From Microbacterium sp. CSI-V (GTDB taxonomy: Bacteria; Actinomycetota; Actinomycetes; Actinomycetales; Microbacteriaceae): DNA of 64,000 nucleotides. The DNA is taken from positions 372,001 through 436,000 of the forward strand of contig NZ_MTQM01000007.1 of NCBI RefSeq assembly GCF_001984105.1, given 5' to 3'. The position numbers were made by a program, and so were the translations under genes. The notes beneath the pieces were generated by a model. The model made no database searches. It was not told the origin of the DNA and saw nothing but the letters and a program-made list of their open reading frames with translations. This document shows positions 7,497 to 15,531 of the stretch, piece after piece (position 1 is the stretch's first letter; every line of letters begins with the position of its first letter).

Positions 7497-8957
7497 TCAG
7501 TCCTCGCCGGGATCGTCGCGGTCGACGATGTGCATCGCGCGCGCGGCATCCGTGATGCTCGACGTGAGCGACGGGTACACCGCGAACACGCGGGCGACCT
7601 GATCGACGGTGAGGCGGCGCTCGACGGCGATCGCGATCGGGTAGATGAGCTCCGAGGCGCGGGGAGCGACGATCACGCCGCCCATGACGGTTCCGCTGCC
7701 CTGACGGGCGATGAGCTTGACGAAGCCGTCGGTGATGCCCTGCATCTTGGCGCGCGGATTGGCCGACAGCGGCAGCTTCTTCACGACGCCGGCGATCTTG
7801 CCGTCCGCGATGTCCTGCTCGCTGAAACCGACGGTGGCGATCTCGGGCGCGGTGAAGATGTTCGCGGTGATCCGGCGGGTCTCCAGCGGGATCACGACGT
7901 CGCCCAGCGCGTGGAACACGGCCTGACGACCCTGCATGGATGCCACGGACGCCAGCGGGAAGAAGTTCGTGCAGTCGCCCGCGGCGTAGATGTTCGGCAC
8001 CGATGTGCGGGCGACGCGGTTCACGCGGATGTGGCCCGACGGCGTCATCTGCACGCCCGCCTGCTCCAGGCCGATCCCGGCGGTGTTGGGGATGGACCCC
8101 ACCGCCATGAGGCAGTGGCTGCCCTCGATCGTGCGTCCGTCGGCGAGCGTCACCACGACGCCCTCTCCGGTGTTCACGACGGAGTCGGCGCGCGCCTTCG
8201 ACAGCAGCGTCATGCCGCCGCGCTGGAAGACGCGCTCCAGGACGGCCGCGGCATCCTGGTCTTCGCCCGGGAGCACCTGGTCGCGGCTGGAGACCAGTGT
8301 GACCTTCGCGCCGAGGTTCATGTACGCCGAGGCGAACTCCGCGCCGGTGACACCCGAGCCGACGACGACGAGGTGCTGCGGCACCGACTTCATGTTGTAG
8401 AGCTGCGTCCACGTCAGGATGCGCTCGCCGTCGGGCTGCGCGGACGGCAGCTCGCGCGGCGACGCGCCCACGGAGACGACGAGCGTCTCGGCCTCGATGC
8501 GGTCGAAATCGGTGCCGCCCGCCTCGGTCGAGACGACCACGGCGCCGGAACCGTCGAGGCGGCCGTGACCGGAGATGATGCGGACGCCCGCGTCGAGGAG
8601 CGACGAGCGCATGTCGTCGGACTGCTGCCGCGCGAGCGAAAGGAGCCGCTGATTCACCGCCGCGAGGTTGATCGCGACCTCGGGGGTCAGCGGCTTGCCA
8701 CGGTCGTCCTTGGCGAACAGCTGCACACCCAGCTCGCTGGCGCTGCGAATCGCCACGGCCGCGTCGGCGGTCGCGATGAGCGTCTTCGAGGGGACGACGT
8801 CGGTGATGACGGCCGAGCCGCCCACGCCCGCCCGCTCCACGAGAGTCACGTCGGCGCCCAGCTGGGCGGCGGAGAGAGCCGCTTCGTAGCCGCCGGGGCC
8901 ACCGCCGACGATCGCGACGGACTGCTTGCGCTCGAAGCTCTGCACCATGGCATCCAT
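7497..8957 (-). CDS. lpdA: LpdA-type NAD(P)H-quinone dehydrogenase (flavoprotein disulfide reductase fold)
   Basis: About 486 residues. FAD site VAIVGGGPGGYEAALSAAQ, NAD site VVVGSGVTGAEFASAY, second FAD motif NIYAAGDCT, and a C-terminal dimerisation domain give the pyridine nucleotide-disulfide reductase fold. The redox CxxxxC pair is absent: the region reads GVGGSAVITDVVPSKT, as in mycobacterial LpdA (Rv3303c), which reduces quinones rather than lipoamide. The neighbouring PNP and phosphomutase genes also match that locus. The start may be the ATG at 8957 or the second ATG at 8948; a GGGAAG site upstream does not decide. It is divergent from PNP. Confidence 0.88.
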   Translation of the reverse strand: MDAMVQSFERKQSVAIVGGGPGGYEAALSAAQLGADVTLVERAGVGGSAVITDVVPSKTLIATADAAVAIRSASELGVQLFAKDDRGKPLTPEVAINLAAVNQRLLSLARQQSDDMRSSLLDAGVRIISGHGRLDGSGAVVVSTEAGGTDFDRIEAETLVVSVGASPRELPSAQPDGERILTWTQLYNMKSVPQHLVVVGSGVTGAEFASAYMNLGAKVTLVSSRDQVLPGEDQDAAAVLERVFQRGGMTLLSKARADSVVNTGEGVVVTLADGRTIEGSHCLMAVGSIPNTAGIGLEQAGVQMTPSGHIRVNRVARTSVPNIYAAGDCTNFFPLASVASMQGRQAVFHALGDVVIPLETRRITANIFTAPEIATVGFSEQDIADGKIAGVVKKLPLSANPRAKMQGITDGFVKLIARQGSGTVMGGVIVAPRASELIYPIAIAVERRLTVDQVARVFAVYPSLTSSITDAARAMHIVDRDDPGED

Positions 8958-9012
8958 TCTTCCCTAGTGCGACGCGCGGCCCGTGCGCCTGGCCCCGGAT
9001 GCCGCGGCTTTC

Positions 9013-9018
9013 TAGAGT
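9013..9018 (+). promoter_or_regulatory. Leaderless -10 box of PNP
   Basis: TAGAGT, six bases, ATG at 9025. Confidence 0.6.
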
Positions 9019-9024
9019 GGGTTC

Positions 9025-9858
9025 ATGGCACACAGCAACTCTCACCCGCTCGACGACCCGGCGGCCGACCCGTTCGAGATCGCCGCAGCGGCGGCCTCCG
9101 ACATCGCGCGCCTGTCCGGTGTCGAGCATCACGACATCGCGGTCACCCTCGGCAGCGGCTGGGGCCGCGCCGCCGAGCTCATCGGCGAGGAGACCGCGTC
9201 GTTCCCCGCGACCGAGGTCACCGGCTTCTCCAAGCCCGCCCTCGAGGGGCACGTCGGAACCCTCCGCAGCGTCCGCACCCCCGGCGGCAAGAACGTCCTC
9301 GTGATCGGCGCGCGCACGCACTACTACGAAGGCCACGGCGTCCGCCGGGTCGTGCACAGCGTCCGCACCGCCGCGGCCACCGGCGCGACCACGATGATCC
9401 TCACCAACGGCGCGGGCGGCATCCGCGAGACGTGGAAGCCCGGCCAGCCCGTCCTCATCAGCGACCACATCAACCTCACCGCCGACTCGCCCCTCGAGGG
9501 CGCGACCTTCATCGACCTCACCGACCTGTACTCGCAGCGCCTGCGCGACCTCGCCCGGTCGATCGATCCGACCCTCGACGAGGGCGTCTACACGCAGTTC
9601 CGCGGTCCGCACTACGAGACCCCGGCCGAGGTGCAGATGGCCAAGACCATCGGCGGCCACATCGTGGGCATGTCCACCGCGCTGGAGGCCATCGCCGCCC
9701 GGCAGGCCGGCATGGAGATCCTCGGCTTCTCGCTCATCACGAACCTGGCCGCCGGCATCCAGAAGACGCCCCTCAGCCACGCAGAGGTGCTCGAGGCCGG
9801 GCGCGAGGCCGAGCCGGTGATCTCCGCACTGCTGGCCCGTGTGATCGGCGCGCTGTGA
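9025..9858 (+). CDS. punA: Purine-nucleoside phosphorylase, trimeric class
   Basis: 277 residues. Motifs include TLGSGWG (phosphate loop), GARTHYYEGH, TNGAGGI, GPHYETPAEVQM and the substrate-binding GMSTALEAIAARQ...SLITNLAAG. These mark the trimeric class that splits inosine and guanosine with phosphate to base and ribose-1-phosphate. The stop overlaps the next gene by a GTGA junction, so the ribose-1-phosphate it makes is passed to a co-translated phosphosugar mutase. The same pair (deoD-pmmB) is next to lpdA in M. tuberculosis. Confidence 0.95.
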   Translation: MAHSNSHPLDDPAADPFEIAAAAASDIARLSGVEHHDIAVTLGSGWGRAAELIGEETASFPATEVTGFSKPALEGHVGTLRSVRTPGGKNVLVIGARTHYYEGHGVRRVVHSVRTAAATGATTMILTNGAGGIRETWKPGQPVLISDHINLTADSPLEGATFIDLTDLYSQRLRDLARSIDPTLDEGVYTQFRGPHYETPAEVQMAKTIGGHIVGMSTALEAIAARQAGMEILGFSLITNLAAGIQKTPLSHAEVLEAGREAEPVISALLARVIGAL

Positions 9859-11513
9859 GCGAGTACGTCGCCGCCGCGCGCGCCTGGCTCGCCCAGGACC
9901 CGGATGCCACGACCCGCGAAGAGCTCACGTCGCTCATCGAACGCGTCGAGGACGGGGATGCCGAGGCGGCCGCCGACCTGGAAGACCGTTTCGCCACCCG
10001 TCTCGCCTTCGGTACCGCGGGGCTCCGCGGCACACTCGGGGCCGGGTCGAACCGCATGAACCGGGTGCTCGTGGCGCAGGCCGCAGCGGGCTTCGCCGCG
10101 TACCTGCGCGAGAAGCAGCCCGCCGGGACGCCGACCGTGGTCGTCGGGTACGACGGACGCCGCAACTCCGACGTCTTCGCGCGCGACTCGGTCGAGATCT
10201 TCGCCGGGGCGGGGCTGCGCGCCATCCTGCTCCCCCGGATGCTGCCCACGCCCGTGCTCGCGTTCGCGGTGCGGCACCTCGGCGCCGACGCGGGTGTCAT
10301 GGTCACCGCGAGCCACAACCCGCCGGACGACAACGGGTACAAGGTCTACCTCGGCGGCGCCGACGACGGCGCGCAGATCGTCTCGCCGGCGGATGCCGAG
10401 ATCGCCGCGCACATCCAGCGCGTGGCCGATGCGGGTGACGTCACCGTCCTCCCCCGCTCCGTCGGGTTCGAGAACGCCCCGGAGGCGCTCGTCGAGGCGT
10501 ACGTCGCCGCGACCGCCGCCGTGGCCCCCGCGCCTGCCGGCGCCGACGGGCTGCGGTGGGTCTACACCGCGATGCACGGCGTCGGGTGGGAGACGGTGTC
10601 CCGCGTGCTCGCCGAAGCCGGGTATCCCGCGCCGACGGTCGTCGAGGCGCAGATCCACCCGGACGGCCGCTTCCCCACTGTGGCGTTCCCCAACCCGGAG
10701 GAGCCGGGGGCGATGGACCTCGCCTTCGAGACCGCCCGCTCCGCCGACGCCGAGCTCGTCATCGCCAACGACCCGGATGCCGACCGCCTCGCCGTCGCGA
10801 TCCCCGACCCCGAGGTCGAGGGCGGCTGGCGTCGCCTGACCGGCAACGAGATCGGCCTGCTCCTCGGCTGGCGCGCCGCGCGCACGGCATCCGGTGGCTC
10901 CCTCGCCTGCTCTCTGGTGTCGTCGCCCGGGCTGCAGGCCGTGGCCGAGCACTACGGCCTGGACTTCCACGCGACCCTCACGGGCTTCAAGTGGATCTCT
11001 CGCGCGCCGGGCATCGTCTACGGCTTCGAGGAGGCCCTGGGCTACCTCGTGAACCCCGAGACCGTGCGCGACAAGGACGGCGTCTCCGCCGCCGTCGCGT
11101 TCCTCGGGCTCGCCACCGCCGCACGCGCCGAGGGCCGCACCGTGGCCGACCTGCTGCAGGAGTTCCGCGACACCTTCGGCGCGTTCGCGAGCGACCAGAT
11201 CTCGGTGCGCGTCACCGACCTGAGCGAGATCGGCGCGATCATGGCATCCCTCCGCGCCCAGCCGCCGTCCGCGGTGGGCGAGGTCGCGGTGTCGAGGATC
11301 GACGACCTGCTCGAGGGCGTCGACGGGCTGCCCCCGGGCGACGTGCTGCGCATCTGGCTCGAGGACGGCTCGCGCCTCATCGTTCGGCCCAGCGGCACCG
11401 AGCCGAAGCTGAAGCTGTACCTCGACGTGCGCGGCTCGTCGGCGAAGAAGGCCCGTCGCCGCCTCGAGGCGCTGCACGCCGGTGCCGAGGATCTGCTCGC
11501 GACGGTGCGCTGA
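9855..11513 (+). CDS. pmmB: Phosphopentomutase/phosphomannomutase-like alpha-D-phosphohexomutase
   Basis: About 552 residues from a GTG start overlapping the PNP stop. The four-domain alpha-phosphohexomutase architecture is visible: FGTAGLRGT near the N-terminus, active serine loop VMVTASHNPPDDNGYK (Ser near 154), metal loop ANDPDADRLAVA, sugar loop GFEEALGYLV and phosphate loop RPSGTEPKLKLY. The group interconverts sugar 1- and 6(5)-phosphates. Coupling to PNP suggests work on ribose or deoxyribose phosphate from nucleoside breakdown, but glucose or mannose phosphate cannot be excluded. Confidence 0.92.
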   Translation: MSEYVAAARAWLAQDPDATTREELTSLIERVEDGDAEAAADLEDRFATRLAFGTAGLRGTLGAGSNRMNRVLVAQAAAGFAAYLREKQPAGTPTVVVGYDGRRNSDVFARDSVEIFAGAGLRAILLPRMLPTPVLAFAVRHLGADAGVMVTASHNPPDDNGYKVYLGGADDGAQIVSPADAEIAAHIQRVADAGDVTVLPRSVGFENAPEALVEAYVAATAAVAPAPAGADGLRWVYTAMHGVGWETVSRVLAEAGYPAPTVVEAQIHPDGRFPTVAFPNPEEPGAMDLAFETARSADAELVIANDPDADRLAVAIPDPEVEGGWRRLTGNEIGLLLGWRAARTASGGSLACSLVSSPGLQAVAEHYGLDFHATLTGFKWISRAPGIVYGFEEALGYLVNPETVRDKDGVSAAVAFLGLATAARAEGRTVADLLQEFRDTFGAFASDQISVRVTDLSEIGAIMASLRAQPPSAVGEVAVSRIDDLLEGVDGLPPGDVLRIWLEDGSRLIVRPSGTEPKLKLYLDVRGSSAKKARRRLEALHAGAEDLLATVR

Positions 11514-11557
11514 CGCGGGGCCGGGGCGCCGGTGCGCCGGGGTTTGGGGCGGATTCG

Positions 11558-11592
11558 GTGCAATGGGGCGGTCATCGTCCGCCCCATTGCAC
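11558..11592. repeat. Intergenic palindrome, family D copy 1
   Basis: A perfect 14-bp inverted repeat: GTGCAATGGGGCGG at 11558-11571, seven-base loop, complement at 11579-11592. Its left flank (TTTGGGGCGGA near 11543-11553) matches, in reverse complement, the right flank of copy 2 at 12717-12751. So the two copies face each other around the DUF559 gene. Confidence 0.8.
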
Positions 11593-11700
11593 GAACTCAG
11601 CCCCGATGTCGCACGTCGAACCGTTGCTCCCCCGGACGATGGATCGTGATGCCATCCACAGAGGGGGCGGGGACGGCGCCCGTGCCCCGAACTCCCGCGA

Positions 11701-11706
11701 CACAGT
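11701..11706 (+). promoter_or_regulatory. Possible leaderless -10 box of the DUF559 gene
   Basis: CACAGT followed by six bases and ATG at 11713. It is a weak hexamer but at the exact spacing of other genes here, and favours this ATG over the GTG at 11710. Confidence 0.35.
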
Positions 11707-11712
11707 GGGGTG

Positions 11713-12666
11713 ATGAACACCGCTGCCGTCGCTCTGATCCGGCGTTCGCAACTCGCGGAACACGGGTGGCACTCCCGCCGTGTCCGTCTCGAGGTGGAGA
11801 GGGGGTATCTTCGCCACATCCGCCCGGGTGTCTACGCCCGGGGTGCGGACGTCGACGGGCTCAGCCCCGAGCACAGGATCGTCGTGCGCGCGAAGGCACT
11901 GGTTCTCGTGAGCGCGAACCGTCCGACGTTCTGCGGCGTGACCGCCGCTGCGATCCAAGGACTTCCGTGCCTTCGCGATGACGGCCTGCTGCACGTGCTC
12001 TGCCCGGAGGCCCGACCGAGCGGTGCATCAGGCGTTGTACGTCATCGCGACCTTGCACGCGACCCGCACTACGTGGAACTCGACGGCCTTCGATGCACAC
12101 CCCTCTCCCGAACGGTCGCCGACGTCGCCCGGATGGAGTCGCGCGATGTGGCGGTGACCGTCGCGGATGCCGCCCTTCGTGAGCGCGCGTTCACCCCTCC
12201 GGGCAGCTATGACCTCGACGAGGCAGAACGGTTCCGCGAGGAAGCGATGAACTGGACGCGACTCGCCACACGCGGACGCCACGCGGCGGAACGGGCGCTG
12301 ACACTCGCGGACGGCCGGGCACAACTCCCCGGCGAGAGTGTGAGCCGATTGCGCCTGTTGGACTTGGGGTTCGCACCTCCGGCCCTGCAGGTTCCCGTCG
12401 CCGGCCCCCGGGGCAACACGTACTGGATCGACTTCGGGCTCGACGATGTCGGGGCGTGGGGCGAGTTCGACGGGATGCTGAAGTATCGGAGACTCGCGAC
12501 GGACGCGGGCAGAAGCCCGCAGACGGTCGTCGAGGAGGAGAAGCGCCGTGAGGATTGGATTCGCGGCACCACCCAACGACGATTCGCCCGGTGGGGCTGG
12601 GAGCACCTGACCGATGCTGCGACGCTGGGTCGCCGCCTCTCCGCCTTCGGCATCACTCCCGGGTGA
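11713..12666 (+). CDS. AbiEi-like / DUF559 PD-(D/E)XK endonuclease-like protein
   Basis: 317 residues. The N-terminal part has an AbiEi-type winged-helix look (RRSQLAEHGWHSRRVRLEVERG followed by RHIRPGVYA). The C-terminal third is a DUF559/Vsr-like nuclease core: conserved Glu in GESVSRLRLLDLGF, Asp in YWIDFG and GEFDGMLKY (E-x-D...K), then a basic helix rich in Arg. The family is common as solo genes in actinobacteria and its function is not established; both endonuclease and toxin-antitoxin links have been suggested. No partner toxin is adjacent. Family D palindromes flank it on both sides in opposite orientation, which resembles a mobile unit. Base composition matches the window. Confidence 0.85.
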   Translation: MNTAAVALIRRSQLAEHGWHSRRVRLEVERGYLRHIRPGVYARGADVDGLSPEHRIVVRAKALVLVSANRPTFCGVTAAAIQGLPCLRDDGLLHVLCPEARPSGASGVVRHRDLARDPHYVELDGLRCTPLSRTVADVARMESRDVAVTVADAALRERAFTPPGSYDLDEAERFREEAMNWTRLATRGRHAAERALTLADGRAQLPGESVSRLRLLDLGFAPPALQVPVAGPRGNTYWIDFGLDDVGAWGEFDGMLKYRRLATDAGRSPQTVVEEEKRREDWIRGTTQRRFARWGWEHLTDAATLGRRLSAFGITPG

Positions 12667-12672
12667 GCCGCC

Positions 12673-12718
12673 GCGCCGGGGCGCGATCCGTCCTCTCAAG
12701 CGCCGGGGCGCGATCCGT
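12673..12718 (+). repeat. Direct repeat, 19 bp twice
   Basis: GCGCCGGGGCGCGATCCGT occurs at 12673-12691 and 12700-12718 (period 27), directly before palindrome family D copy 2. A partial third copy follows at about 12720. Confidence 0.8.
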
Positions 12719-12751
12719 GCACCGGGGCGCGCAAGGACCGCCCCGCTGCAC
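12717..12751. repeat. Intergenic palindrome, family D copy 2
   Basis: GTGCACCGGGGCGC (12717-12730) faces CCGCCCCGCTGCAC (12738-12751), an imperfect inverted repeat related to copy 1 at 11558-11592. The following CCGCCCCAAAG matches the inverted left flank of copy 1. It separates the convergent DUF559 gene and mtlR. Confidence 0.75.
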
Positions 12752-12795
12752 ATCCTCCGCCCCAAAGCACGGGATGGGCGCACGCCCACAGAGCG

Positions 12796-14724
12796 TCAGC
12801 CGTCGATCACCGCGACCAACTCATCGAGGAACGCCGCGAAGTCCGTGCCACGCCGGACGATGCGCTGCACGCTGTCGCGCTCGCTGAACACCTCGACGAA
12901 CTGCTCGAACACGGTCTGGAACGCCTCGCGGTCGGTCTCGCTGAACGCCACGAGCGCCACCACCTGCACGCGCCCCTCGCCCCACGCGATCGAGGGATCG
13001 GCGATGCCGATCGCGATGCGGGTCTGGGTCGCGGTCATGCCCATCGCGTGCGGCACGGCGAGCGCGTCGGTGAACGCCGTGGACGAGATCGCCTCTCGCT
13101 CCACCGCCCGAACGACGTAGTCGTCGTCGATGACGCCCTCGTCCACCAGCAGCCCGCCGAGGCGCCGGATGACACCGGCCTCGCCGCCGTCGGCATCCAG
13201 CCCGCGCACGAACGCATCGGGCGAGAAGTACGTCTCGAGTTCGGCGCGCAGCCGCGCGAGGCGCCGTCCGCGGCGCACCCGCGACGCCGCCGCCTGGACG
13301 CGCTCGACGTCGGCGTCGGTCAGGAACGGCTGGATGCGGACGAACCGGTCGCCGGGACGCGGCGGGTCGATCGTGGTGAGCACGAGGTCGGTGTCGATCG
13401 AGTCCCACGCCGGATCGATGCGCGTCTCGACGCCGACGACCTCGATGGCTTGACCGAGGGACCGGTCGACGCTCGAGCGCAGGAGCTCGTGCAACTCGTA
13501 GTACCCCGGGCACACGATCGTCGCGGTCAGCAGCTGGTCGGAGCGTCGGCTGCGCTCGAGCCGGCCGCCGACGTGCATCGCGATGTAGGCGATCTCGTCG
13601 TCGAGGATCGGGATGCCGAGGGCGTCCTGCAGGCCGCTGGCGATGTACACGGCGACCTCGAAGATCATCGGGTACGTGGACTTGAGCGAGCGGGTCAGCG
13701 GGTTGCGGGACCACGCCTGTTCGCGCGAGCGATGCAGCAGGTTCTGCACGTGGAGCGCCAGGCGCAGGACGAAGTCGTCGTGCGCGATGTCCACCAGATA
13801 CTGGGATGCCGCAGCCTCCACGACCGCGCGCACCGCCGCCTCGACCGCGGGGTCGAGGCGCGAGCGCACGTCGTCGGCTGCGGGTGCACCGGGCGCGACG
13901 ATACGGGTGAGGACCAGCGTGGCGAGGTGCCGCAGGTCGCCCGCACCCAACTGCACTCCGATGTGCTTGAGGGTCAGCCGGTCCAGCAGCTCGGCGACGG
14001 CGTCCGCGGCATCCGAGGACTCCCCCGCGGCGGCGCCGAGGCCCCGGTCGCGCGTGACCCGGTCGGCGGCGATCGCGATGTGCATGACCACGTCGCCGAT
14101 GCCGATCTCGTTCACGAAGTAGCCGAGCGACCCGAGTTCGGCGACGAGCTCGGCCTTGAACGGTCCGAACGCGCGCGCGCCGACCGACCTCTCGCCGAGC
14201 GTGCGCCGGAGAGCGTCGAGGTCGAACATCCCGGCATCCATCTCGTCGTGCGCGAGCTTGGACAGCAGCCTCCGCTGAGCGACCTCGGTTCCGCGGAGGC
14301 GGGCGGTGGATGCCGAGCGCTCCAGGGTCAGTTCGGTCCCGCCGAGCAGCCCGCGCACGCGCGCGAGGTCGGCCTCGAGGGTCGCGGCGCTGACGTGCAG
14401 CGAGTCGGCGGTCTCGTAGACGTCGATGCCGTCGGCCGCGTCGAGGAGCCGCCGCACGAGCGTGTGCAGGCGATCGCGCGGGGTGCCGGTGTCGGCCGGC
14501 GAACCGGCGCGCAGCGCGAGGGCCGCGTCCGTGCCCGCGCGGTATCCGAGCGGGCCGGACTCGATCGCCCCGCCGCCGGCGACGCGGGCGTTCACCGCGG
14601 TGACGTACGAACGCACGCTGCGGGGGGTCACGCCCAGCGCATCCGCCAGCGACGCGGCCGTGGACCACTCCGCGTCCCGCAGCAGCAGGGCCAGCAGGCG
14701 GTCTTGGCGAGCTTTCGTCGTCAC
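12796..14724 (-). CDS. mtlR: PRD-domain transcriptional regulator of mannitol PTS (MtlR type)
   Basis: About 642 residues from a GTG with GGAGGA six bases upstream. Order: N-terminal winged helix-turn-helix (LADALGVTPRSVRSYV) and a second DNA-binding segment to about 150; two PTS regulatory domains (about 185-400) with histidines in VVMHIAIA, LALHVQNLLHRS and IAYIAMHVGG; an EIIB-like domain with Cys in IVCPGYYELHE; and a C-terminal EIIA-like domain with His in ALAVPHAMGM. PRDs are phosphorylated by HPr or EII proteins, coupling DNA binding to sugar flux. It is divergent from the mtl PTS operon and is its obvious activator, by inference from position. Confidence 0.92.
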   Translation of the reverse strand: MTTKARQDRLLALLLRDAEWSTAASLADALGVTPRSVRSYVTAVNARVAGGGAIESGPLGYRAGTDAALALRAGSPADTGTPRDRLHTLVRRLLDAADGIDVYETADSLHVSAATLEADLARVRGLLGGTELTLERSASTARLRGTEVAQRRLLSKLAHDEMDAGMFDLDALRRTLGERSVGARAFGPFKAELVAELGSLGYFVNEIGIGDVVMHIAIAADRVTRDRGLGAAAGESSDAADAVAELLDRLTLKHIGVQLGAGDLRHLATLVLTRIVAPGAPAADDVRSRLDPAVEAAVRAVVEAAASQYLVDIAHDDFVLRLALHVQNLLHRSREQAWSRNPLTRSLKSTYPMIFEVAVYIASGLQDALGIPILDDEIAYIAMHVGGRLERSRRSDQLLTATIVCPGYYELHELLRSSVDRSLGQAIEVVGVETRIDPAWDSIDTDLVLTTIDPPRPGDRFVRIQPFLTDADVERVQAAASRVRRGRRLARLRAELETYFSPDAFVRGLDADGGEAGVIRRLGGLLVDEGVIDDDYVVRAVEREAISSTAFTDALAVPHAMGMTATQTRIAIGIADPSIAWGEGRVQVVALVAFSETDREAFQTVFEQFVEVFSERDSVQRIVRRGTDFAAFLDELVAVIDG

Positions 14725-14840
14725 GATCCGTCCTCCGCGCCGCCCCCGGAATGGCAGCGCTCCCTCCATCCAACCACGCGCTTCCGCCCGCGGCGCCGGG
14801 GCGCGGCATCCGCGTTCCGGGGGGTGGGAAACGAACCTGG

Positions 14841-14869
14841 TTGTCCGCTGTGAACGCGGTGCCGAGAAT
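14841..14869 (+). promoter_or_regulatory. Sigma-70-type promoter of the mtl operon
   Basis: TTGTCC at 14841-14846 and GAGAAT at 14864-14869 are 17 bases apart, with the predicted transcript starting about 16 bases before the first gene and a strong AAGGAGG ribosome site at about 14878-14884. It lies in the mtlR divergent region. Confidence 0.5.
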
Positions 14870-14890
14870 CGAGGAGAAGGAGGCGGGTCG

Positions 14891-15217
14891 ATGAGGATCC
14901 TCGTGGTGTGCGGCGCTGGTGCGTCCAGCACGTTCGTCGCACAGCGTGTTCAACGCGCCGCCCATGATCGCGGCCTCCCCTACTCCGCTTCGGCGGGGAC
15001 CGCGAGGTCGCTCCCGATCGACCTCGATCAGGCCGACGTCGTGCTCGTCGGCCCGCACCTGGCCCCCGACCTGGAGCGGATCCGACAGGATGCCGCGACA
15101 CGGGGAGTGCGGGTCGCGCTGCTGCCTGAGGACGTCTTCACCGACCTGACCGGAACCCGCACCCTCGCTCTCGTGGAAGAGGCGATGGGTGCGCGGGAAT
15201 CCGCGGACACCGTCTGA
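14891..15217 (+). CDS. Orphan PTS EIIB (lactose/cellobiose type)
   Basis: 108 residues. MRILVVCGAGASSTFVAQRV carries the phospho-accepting Cys7 of the lactose/cellobiose EIIB fold, followed by LDQADVVLVGPHLAPDLERI. It is a free-standing IIB with no IIC or IIA of its class nearby, while the operon's own permease MtlA already has a fused IIB. It starts the mtl operon, 23 bases before HPr. A regulatory phosphate carrier, for example towards the PRDs of MtlR, is a reasonable inference; a partner IIC elsewhere is the alternative. Confidence 0.85.
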   Translation: MRILVVCGAGASSTFVAQRVQRAAHDRGLPYSASAGTARSLPIDLDQADVVLVGPHLAPDLERIRQDAATRGVRVALLPEDVFTDLTGTRTLALVEEAMGARESADTV

Positions 15218-15240
15218 CCCGCCGCCGGAAAGGAACACCC

Positions 15241-15516
15241 ATGCCCCAGATCACCCGGACGGTCCGTATCGGCTCGTCGCACGGCCTCCACGCCCGCCCC
15301 GCGAAGCTCTTCGCCCAGGCGGCGAAGGAGTCCGGCATCCCGGTCACCATCGCCAAGGACGCCGGCAGCCCGGTGAACGCCGCGAGCATCCTGGGGATCA
15401 TCGCCCTCGGCCTGGAGCAGGGCGACTACGTCACCCTCACCGCCGACGGCGACAACGCCGAGGCGACGCTGGAGCGCCTCGCCGAGCTTCTGACCACCGA
15501 CCACGACGCCGAGTAA
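15241..15516 (+). CDS. ptsH: Phosphocarrier protein HPr
   Basis: 91 residues. SSHGLHARPAKLF has the phospho-histidine His17 and its conserved Arg. A second region NAASILGIIALG has Ser49 at the place of the regulatory serine of Gram-positive HPr. HPr passes phosphate from EI to the EIIA of MtlF and other sugar systems. GGAAAGGA lies before the ATG. Being encoded inside the mannitol operon suggests this is the main, perhaps only, HPr; that cannot be checked here. Confidence 0.95.
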   Translation: MPQITRTVRIGSSHGLHARPAKLFAQAAKESGIPVTIAKDAGSPVNAASILGIIALGLEQGDYVTLTADGDNAEATLERLAELLTTDHDAE

Positions 15517-15531
15517 AGGAATCACAGGAAC

